Assembly: GCA_951812925.1 (NCBI GenBank)
Contig: OX638372.1
Coordinates: 64,621,407-64,685,406 of the forward strand
Length of the DNA stretch: 64,000 nt
Direction of reading: 5' to 3'
Source: Calliopum simillimum
Lineage: Eukaryota; Arthropoda; Insecta; Diptera; Lauxaniidae
A model generated the notes under the pieces. It saw nothing but the letters and a program-made list of their open reading frames with translations. It was not told where the DNA came from and ran no database searches. The position numbers and the translations under genes are program-made. Within the stretch, counting starts at the first letter, position 1. Each line of letters begins with the position of its first letter. Shown here in pieces: positions 57,220 through 64,000 of this stretch.

Positions 57220-57519
57220 CTATCGTTGATAGACTCCAATAAAAGTTCTACAAGCTGGGCAGGTGTGTACCACATCACGCGCACAGTCGGTACAGTATAG
57301 AGAAACAGCGCAGGGCCAGCAGCTGTGTGTACAAGAATTGGTCAGTTTATTGCAGCAAAGACGAAAAAAACTTCCGTGGCATACAACTTACCCCACAATA
57401 CACAATATCACTGCAAGGAAGTGAGTCATTGTTGAGGCTCTTCCCTCAGTTTGTGTACGTACCTGTCGCTTGCAACCGGGGCAAACAACACTAGTAGATG
57501 TTGGACCAACTGCAGCCAT
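57220..57519 (-). CDS. LITAF-domain protein, two exons
   Basis: Exon 1 spans 57519-57392 and exon 2 spans 57322-57220. Joined they give 76 residues plus TAG with no break. The protein has CPGC at residues 13-16, a hydrophobic helix MTHFLAVILCIVGCWPCAV (about 31-49), then CTDCARDV, and HTCPAC (62-67) before the end FIGVYQR. This is the LITAF (SIMPLE-like) zinc domain: two zinc-binding half-sites around a membrane-dipping segment, found on late endosomes and lysosomes. The usual 'GCC..PFC' is changed to GCWPCAVSLYC. A possible acceptor (TTTTCAG at 57560-57554) and an open frame upstream of the ATG (NEIIQILA) leave room for another 5' exon, so the true start may lie further up. It is the only apparently intact host gene here. 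Confidence 0.88.
57323..57391 (-). other. Intron of the LITAF-like gene (69 nt)
   Basis: Begins GTAAGTTG and ends TTGTACACACAG on the minus strand. Removing it restores the frame exactly between IVG and CWPC. Sixty-odd bases is the commonest intron size in flies. Confidence 0.88.
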
Positions 57520-57559
57520 TGCTAATATCTGAATAATTTCGTTTGAAGGAAATCTGAAA

Positions 57560-58435
57560 AAAAAAATACGAGAAATGTTTTTAATTTTTCTACTGGAATT
57601 TGACTTAAAACAGTAAAAATCGAAAAATCGATTTTTTCACACGTAAGGTATGTTTTCACAAAACAGGTCACCCTTTATAAAAAAAAAAATGTGTTATATA
57701 TTATTTCAAAAACATTGCATGATAACTGCATGGCGCAAAATGTCATTCGAGTATAAAAATTTAATATCACATAAAACTAATGATAGTGGTTGGAAATAAA
57801 CCGGAAGAAACAATAACTGGAGATATTGCACAACATTTTGCTGTCAATGCTGCAAATTAACATAAAAATACTCGTTCATATAGGAACATTTTGTTTCATT
57901 ATAAGGTGTACTGAGTAAATGTAATTAGTCAAAACAATTTAATACGCTCCTTAGGCCTTTTGGTATTCTATTTTTGAAACTTTTCCGTCATGTGACACTG
58001 TAATTAAAACAAAATCTTTAAGTTAGTGCCTTCATCTTGTTCATACGCAACTAAAAAATGTTTACGCGTATATGTTCAACTTAACAAATATGAATAAGAA
58101 ACTTTAGAATTTACACATATATTTTTTTTATTATATAATTAAGAAGTGGTAATTTTAACAGACTACGAAAAATTGTCCTTAAGTTTTCAATACAACAATA
58201 TTCTCTTAAATATTATAATTTTTCTTTCATAAATTATCCAAAAATACTTTTAATAACTAAATTTTAAATTCCTAAATATATATATAAATATTTTACATGA
58301 TCCTGATGGTGTGATGTGACAGTCAAGTCAATGATGTCTATGTTACTACTGACTAAGTATATGACATTTCGTTATAAAGAAAAGTATTTAAATTAAGAAA
58401 GACAATGCCATCTTGATAAATTCATTGTTTGTTAT
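57560..58435. other. Upstream of the LITAF-like gene, unassigned
   Basis: AT-rich. Contains a possible fragment of the 41.76-kb MITE end at 57630-57672. No promoter elements could be assigned. Confidence 0.3.
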
Positions 58436-58443
58436 ATCTAGAT

Positions 58444-59073
58444 CAAGGGTGTCAGCGTTTTGAAATCACCGAGCCAAACGCATGCAGCGCAGTCAGCGTT
58501 CCTTTTACAACGACTTTAAATTCGAGTAACAACAAACAAAAAAACAATTTTTTGTTGTTTTTTCATGCCTCGTTTACAACAACAATTTTCAAAATTTCTA
58601 AGGACTAGGACACATACAAAAATTAGGGGAACTCACACGTTGATGCGCAATGCCCTTGCATCGTTGCGGAAGTGCAATTTGCTAATGTTTGATATTAGTA
58701 AAATAACAAAAATATTGCCGAAAATTTCGCTCTACTTTTGCAATTTCTCAAGATGGAAATATTCACATTGATCGTTCAGGCGTTAGTGCGTAAAAGACTT
58801 GCATTTTCGCAACTGCGCATTGTTTGTTGTTTTTGTTTTTGATGCGACGTAGTCTTTGTTGTTGTTTTATGTTGGTTCGAGTTCGATTTTGTGTGTACTC
58901 AAAAAAAGCAACAAAAACGCGAAATTTTGATGAGCGTGAAAAAAAAACAACAAAAATTATTTCTGTGAATGTTGTACAGAAATATTGATGTTGTTGGTAT
59001 TGTTGTACAGAAATATTGATGTTGTTGGGTCGAGCCAAAATTGGCTCACTTTTCTTCTACGCTGACACCCTTG
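58444..59073. mobile_element. hAT MITE, copy 2 (630 bp), 8-bp duplication
   Basis: Ends CAAGGGTGTCAGCG and CGCTGACACCCTTG, with ATCTAGAT at 58436-58443 and 59074-59081. Same family as 37135-37725 (shared GCATGCAGCGCAGTCAGCG, TTTTTTGTTGTTTTTTCATG, GTTGATGCGCAA and TGATGCGACGTAGTC). A local tandem duplication of GTTGTACAGAAATATTGATG near 58970-59020 makes it longer. Confidence 0.93.
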
Positions 59074-59081
59074 ATCTAGAT

Positions 59082-59550
59082 GACAGAATCTGGATATGAT
59101 GTTTCGTTATAAGAAAGTATGTTCAGAGTAATATGATCTTGAATAATTAACAAGTTTTTAAATATTGGAGTAGTTTAAGTACTTTTTTGAGATTTTTCTT
59201 CTTTACATTTTATTTGAGCTTTTTTGTAAAATACAAGACTTTCTGATCCAAAAAATTAGATATTTTCTATTTTTTTTTTTTTTGGAATCGTTTTATTTTA
59301 GTGTATTGAAACAAATACTTAAAATCGGCCAAGAGATCACAAATCTTTTGCATAAATATCGCAAAAAACAGGTTTTTGCATATATCTAGCAAAAATCTAC
59401 ATACTTCTCAAAAAATGTTGGCGTGAAATTTTGTAGCATAGGAAATTTGTTATAATTAACAAGCCATAACAAAATTTAAGTTTTTGAAAAAATAAATTTT
59501 GGGGAAAAGTAATTGTCCTAAAGTCGTAAAAAAATCCCTGAAGGAACATT
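59082..59550. other. Unassigned spacer
   Basis: Nothing recognised. Confidence 0.3.
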
Positions 59551-59569
59551 TGTCTGGAACATCTTAATC

Positions 59570-60438
59570 GACTATATTTTCAAAAACTTAACTTGTATAA
59601 GGCCATCATCAGACCAATTCTGACCTACGGAATTCTTGTCTGGTGGAAGGCCTTAATTAAGCAAGCAAACCTTTTTGGCAATTTTATCAAAAATTCAAAG
59701 AATGGCAGGTATAGGAGTTAGCGGAGCTGTCAACACTGAGCCTTCAGCTGCTCTCGACGCTTTGCTTCATCTGGAGCCCCTTGATATTTACGCTAAAGGA
59801 GTTGCTGCAAAAAGTGCCATCAGGTTGAAGGAATCGGGCTTCTGGAAGTCGAGACCTTATGGCCATGGCAGTATTTTTGCAAAATTCTCTGGTTGTGATA
59901 TTGTCAAGGGAACTGATTACATCAATCCCACTTTAACGTTCTCAAACAACTTTCAAGTGAAAATACCTGAAAGAAAAGGTTGGACTCCGATTCTGAATTC
60001 CAAACTGACGGCTCGAAAATGGAGTCTGGTGTAGGTGCTGGGGTCTTTTCCAAGGACTTGAATAGCTTGCTTTACCTCGTTACTGCAGTGTATTTCAAGC
60101 GGAAATTCTGGCTGTGTGTAAGGCATGCCAAATTATTAAACCCAAAATTAGTGATACATTTGTTATTTACGTTGATAGTAAGGCAGCCATTAGGGCCCTT
60201 GGGTTCAATATTGCTAAGTCTCGCTTAGTCTTTAGCTGCAGAAAATCCCTATGTGAAGTAGGGCAGCTATGTAATCTTAAAATATGTTCGGTTCCCGGAC
60301 ACAGTACTTTCGTTGGTAGTGAAAATGCTGATGAACTGGCTAGGAAAGGGTCTTTAACTGACATAATTTCTGAAACCTATATTATGAAACCACTTGCATT
60401 GATAAGAGCCAACATTGACTCACGGACAGAATTTTGAG
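59570..60438 (+). pseudogene. LINE ORF2: RT C-terminus and RNase H
   Basis: 59580-59660 reads LYKAIIRPILTYGILVWW, the conserved end of the RT thumb. From about 59675 comes ILSKIQRMAGIGVSGAVNT, then SAALDALLHLEPLDIYAK, the usual connector. RNase H follows with DGSKMESGVGAGVFS (first D), CSVFQAEILAVCKA (E), FVIYVDSKAAIRAL (second D) and NADELARKGS (last D, with VPGHS before it). Frameshifts lie near 59650, 59985 and 60085. The last stretch is RANIDSRTEF, where the insertion begins. An intact protein would copy RNA at a nicked target; here it is broken. Confidence 0.88.
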
Positions 60439-60444
60439 CTGAAA

Positions 60445-61180
60445 ACAATCCCAAACCAATCAGTTTTGGGTGTGATTTTCAGCTTGTCTATAATTTTCTT
60501 GATTTCAAGTAATAATGTGATTGTTTATCAAAAAAGTGAATATGCCCATTTGAGGTCAATTCAATTTAATTTGGGATTGTTCATCAAAAATTTATTAAAC
60601 TCATTTGAGCTTAAGCTCAGTCCTTTTGTACTTGTTTATAAAAAAAATAAATATTTCCATTTGTTCTTAATAATTTCTTATTTATCAAAATATGAATATG
60701 ACCATTTTTGCCAAAAGCAAGAAATATCATTTCATTTTCAAAAATCAATGTACCCAAATGTCCAAAGACACCTCAGTACATCGTAACATCCCATTATGGG
60801 ATGTCAGTAGTATTTACTCTATTATAAATACCCAATTCGACTGTCGAGCAGGATTTAATTAAGCAGTAGATGACATACTCATATTGAGAATCATAAACAC
60901 ACAGAATAAACACAAATGAAAACTTATTTTTTGATAAACAATCACAAAAGAGCTTAAATTAAGCAAAAAATGGGCTTATTTTTTTTTTTTTTTTTGATAA
61001 ACAAGTACAAAATGGCATGCATTGAGTACAATTGGTCTTAATTATCAAAATTTATATTATGCCCAAATTTGAGCTTGAATTGCGAACATGTTGGGCGTAT
61101 TTTAGGATGATTTTATGCTATTTTGGGCTTGATTCTGAATATTTAATTGAAGAACGATTTGAGCTTGATTTTAGAACATT
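60445..61180. mobile_element. Palindromic insertion inside the LINE
   Basis: Contains TGTGATTGTTTATCAAAAAA near 60510 and its complement near 60940. TTTTGTACTTGTTTATAAAA near 60625 has its complement near 61005, and TTTGAGCTTRA-type blocks occur on both sides. It separates the RNase H end from the C-terminal knuckle. Exact ends uncertain. Confidence 0.65.
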
Positions 61181-61184
61181 TTTT

Positions 61185-61589
61185 TCTCGCCGTGTACGTA
61201 TTTTGTGGGGTAATTTTAGATGGTCAGACTTTACTACATGTTTTACGTCGAGGGTGATATGGCCACTGTATGACGCTAACAGAACACGTAGAATTATTTC
61301 ATTAGATAGGCAAAGTCTCAAAACTTTAATTGGTGTCATTACGGGGCACTATTTTATAGGCAGACACGCTTCTAGATTGTGCCTTACCGACATAGGAGAT
61401 CTTTGTAGAAGTTGTAAAGATCCTGACGTCGAAGGGTTCATTTTTCATTTCTTTTGTGAATGCCCAGCGTTGGCTATTCGACGTTACAAGGTGTTCGAAA
61501 GTCACTTCTTCGACTCTCTTGAAGATATAGCTCAAAAGAGTCCCAAATCCATTTTGGAGTTTATAAAAGTTTCTAAATGGTTCACATAG
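61185..61589 (+). pseudogene. LINE ORF2 C-terminus with Cys/His knuckle
   Basis: Reads RVRILWGNFRWSDFTTC, LKTLIGVITGHYFIGRHA, then LCRSCKDPDVEGFIFHFFCE, i.e. C-x2-C-x10-H-x3-C with spacing typical of LINE ORF2 ends ('l.gHc.l..H......C..C......eH.l..Cp'). It finishes ILEFIKVSKWF and stop at 61587-61589. The frame is open throughout. Only the preceding insertion and the broken upstream part stop it from being functional. Confidence 0.88.
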
Positions 61590-61604
61590 ATTAACAACGA
61601 AGTT

Positions 61605-61874
61605 ATATATCGGGTATACAATGGGCCTAATCACAGCCTAAGTTATGATGGCAACTGCCATCTCCCGCGCTAACCAAACCTAGCTATAATGGGTTAAAGT
61701 ATTTCACAAAAATATTGAACGGAAAATTTCACCAGGGTTACCAAAGGCTATAATTTCTTGCAACTTCAAAAAAAATGCGTAGAACATGTAATAAAGTCCA
61801 ATTTGTGACATTAAATGATTTGTAAAGTGCCATTTCGTGAAATATTATATTTTTAACGCTACCAAAATCTACTT
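61605..61874. other. Spacer, possible LINE 3' tail
   Basis: Follows the LINE stop codon. No poly(A) end recognised before the DD37E element. Confidence 0.3.
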
Positions 61875-61876
61875 TA

Positions 61877-63110
61877 AGGACCGTGCCATTATTTATGAGT
61901 ACATTAAAAATTCATTATATTTTAATAGTAATAATAATTTTTATTTACACGAATACTCTGATACATCAGATTCTTATGACAACTTTCATTAAGATATTTA
62001 ATTAAATTTGCTCCCCTGAACCCATTTTTCTAACCTTTTTCTTTACGTCCTTCATTAAATTTTTTGACCACACGGTTCCAGTTGTATTTGAACTTTTTTA
62101 CTGAATCTGCGGGCTTACATGTTTGCTTTAAATCTCTTTTTATAATTGCCCAAAATCTTTCTATTGGCCGAAGTTCTGGGCAGTTTGGTGGGTTAAGCTC
62201 TTTCTTTACATAATCAAGATTATCACATTCGTACCAATTTACCACGGAAGATGCATGGTGACAGGAAGCAAGGTCAGGCCAAAAAAGTGGCTTATTAGAG
62301 TGCTCTTTAATAAGCGGAAGAGTTCTCTTCTTAAGACACTCCTTGAGGTATATTTCTTGGTTCATTGTTTTGTTTGTGACGAAATGAGAAGAAACCTTAC
62401 CGCACTGACGAATTGCTTGCCAAACCATGAGTTTTTTTCCAAATTTTTCACATTGAATTGACTTATCGGCTGTAGTTACCTTCTCTTTTTTATTAACTGT
62501 AAAAAATTGGGGGCCTGGTAGGGTTTTGTAGTCCAATTTGACGGAAGTTTCATCATCCATTACAATGCATTCAAATTTTTTGTTTAATATATGGCGATAC
62601 TTTGCTTCTTTTTGGACGTTTCTGCTTTTCATAGGTTCTAAAGTTGTTCCTCACCTTAACACGTTGGACAGTTGAAGACGAGGTACCACATTTTTTAGCG
62701 CAATCACGAACAGATATTTCTTTTTCTTTTGTAAAAACACTTATTATTCTTTGGTCAATTTTTGATAATATTTTAGCTTTTTTTCGGCCTCTTCCAGGTA
62801 AATCATCAAGAGTATAATGCTCTGTAAACTGCTTTATAGTTTTCTGAACCGCCCATACGCTAACGCCTTCTTCTTTGGCAATTTTTCTGTAAGACATTAT
62901 TTTCTTACACCATTTGCAAAGAATTGCCTCGAGTTGTTTTGGATTAAGTCCCTTCATTGCTAACGCCTTTGAAAAATTTTCCAAACTAAATTAATTTTTC
63001 GAAACAACATAAATGTCATATTTTATTGACATAAGTTGCTAAGACATTGCACAATCAACGCCTGCTTTATAAGGTGTTTAAAATGTACTCATAAATAATG
63101 GCACGGTCCT
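61877..63110 (-). mobile_element. ITmD37E (DD37E) transposon, 1234 bp, nearly intact
   Basis: Ends AGGACCGTGCCATTATTTAT and complement are perfect over about 28 bp. TA lies at 61875-61876 and 63111-63112. One transposase gene on the minus strand with a single frameshift. Perfect ends and only one lesion suggest recent activity. Confidence 0.95.
62030..62984 (-). pseudogene. DD37E transposase, single frameshift
   Basis: The first frame (62984-62571) holds two helix-turn-helix domains: KIMSYRKIAKEEGVSVWAVQ and SVRDCAKKCGTSSSTVQRV. They are separated by the basic GRGRKK hook. After a one-base shift near 62590-62630 the second frame carries the catalytic core: VMDDETSVKLD (first D), FWPDLASCHHA (second D) and PNCPELRPIERFWAIIKRD (E). 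Thirty-seven residues lie between the second D and E. It ends KKFNEGRKEKG at 62030. Length without the shift is about 300-315 residues, normal for the family. The enzyme pastes the element into TA; related copy at 30679-31973. Confidence 0.93.
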
Positions 63111-63112
63111 TA

Positions 63113-64000
63113 CAATACCTTTATAAATAGAGGACGATCATAAAAACTGAAGCGCTTTTTTATTTTTAGACGTTTATACTGAATAATCCCCGGTTTCCTT
63201 ACAATTTTTCGGTCGGGTTTACACAAAAATTAACCTGACACAACAAAATGGATAACATGTTGGTGTTTAGGAAGCCAAAATATATGTATTTCAAACACTT
63301 TTCAAACCTCTTGAGGTTTTTTGACTGTTGTATATTAGCGGAATCATACGACTTATTTCAAACTCTGAGGGCACAAAAATCTGTTTGATATTATATCCGA
63401 GATCCTATTGCAATGGATTGTATTAACTTAACTCTTACTCGAACGCACTTTTTTATAGGAAATTTCTTGTGCTACAAAATTGTGGTACAACATTTTTCTC
63501 CAGAAGTAACCGTATTTCAAACCTTTTGAATTCTCATATTTAAACAAATTCATTACTGCTATTATTTCAAAATAATTCCATATTATTAAATATTTGACAT
63601 TAATTGCTTATTTCATTTTAATTAACTTTATTTTTTTTTTTTTAAAGAACCCTATTAGAGATTAGGTACATAAAAAATCTACTTTTAATACGTATATGAA
63701 TCAATTACATTTAAATTAAATTTTTTATTCAACTAACTTTGCGTATTTGTACGCTTTGGTATTCCCATTATTCTATTGGTGATTGTTTGAAGATAACAAC
63801 CCATACGTAACGTTGCAAGCCGTAGAGCACAACACCACAACCATATCGAGTTAGATAAAAACAAACTCATGAATTTGAAACAACCAACACCACCTTTATA
63901 CCACTTCCGTCGTTGATATTTGGTACACATCTACGCCTCATCGTCGCGGACTATCGAGCGCATGATTGGACAACAATGTCACGCTTGTTGTCATCACAAT
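63113..64000. other. Unassigned stretch to window end
   Basis: The last 250 bases (63740-64000) are less AT-rich and have an open minus-strand frame (63733-63930), but no family was recognised. This might be the edge of a host gene outside the window. Confidence 0.3.

Larger units (their letters stand above)
59555..61600 (+). mobile_element. LINE (non-LTR retrotransposon) 3' half
   Basis: Starts inside reverse transcriptase and runs through RNase H to a C-terminal Cys/His knuckle, with a 0.7-kb insertion near 60440-61180. Domain order RT - RNase H - CCHC-type knuckle fits LOA/I/R1-like clades. The 5' part is missing, as expected of 5'-truncated LINEs. Confidence 0.88.

Noticed and set aside
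63733..63930. 65-codon minus-strand frame as the first exon of a host gene
   Set aside because: No recognised family, and the window ends too soon to judge.

Overview
This window looks like repeat-rich, gene-poor chromosomal DNA of an insect, most likely a higher fly (Diptera: Brachycera). It is strongly AT-rich. There is no operon structure, tRNA or rRNA gene, or CRISPR array. Most of it consists of transposable elements, many of them foldback elements or MITEs nested in one another. The fly assignment rests on mini-me/DINE-1-like elements (GTCY microsatellite, a conserved core, then a TA run), a LITAF-like gene with a 69-nt intron, a remnant resembling the fly CCK-like receptor, and mariner, hAT, LINE and ITmD37E relics. 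The species cannot be named from the sequence alone.

Layout. 1-410: LINE reverse-transcriptase fragment (minus strand), followed by a foldback (430-1965). 3.2-8.0 kb: a large foldback invaded by a second foldback, with a complete but stop-containing mariner (4375-5661) inserted in the TA at the edge of the second one. 9.2-9.6 kb: maT-like transposase relic. 10.65-12.17 kb: element with four copies of a 16-bp palindrome. 12.6-14.7 kb: foldback split by an 890-bp hAT MITE with a perfect 8-bp duplication. 14.8-17.4 kb: several MITEs, including a PIF-like one that keeps a scrap resembling a MADF domain. 19.5-22.2 kb: decayed hAT element with a perfect 8-bp duplication and recognisable transposase pieces. 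26-30 kb: TA-flanked MITE, hairpin MITEs, LINE RNase H fragment, reversed mini-me piece. 30.7-32.0 kb: ITmD37E (DD37E) transposon. 32.4-34.5 kb: two mini-me/Helentron-like copies head to tail. 34.8-36.7 kb: a transposon with a 4-bp duplication, palindromic subterminal repeats and a transposase-like gene I cannot place in a named superfamily. 37-39.2 kb: hAT MITE and a broken receptor exon. 40-57 kb: mostly foldbacks and tandem repeats, with a ribosomal protein L23 pseudogene inside one TIR element and a third mini-me copy split by two insertions. 57.2-57.6 kb: the only apparently intact host gene, LITAF-like with one small intron. 58.4-59.1 kb: second copy of the 37-kb MITE. 59.5-61.6 kb: LINE 3' half. 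61.9-63.1 kb: second ITmD37E element.

How the parts relate. Nearly everything reads as layered insertion. Target duplications and interrupted arms give relative ages: outer foldback, then inner foldback, then mariner; mini-me, then the hairpin elements inside it. Apart from the LITAF-like gene, every coding stretch recognised here is broken by stops, frameshifts or deletions. The strongest candidate for something undescribed is the 34801-36709 transposon. Family names come from reading conserved motifs; no database search was run.
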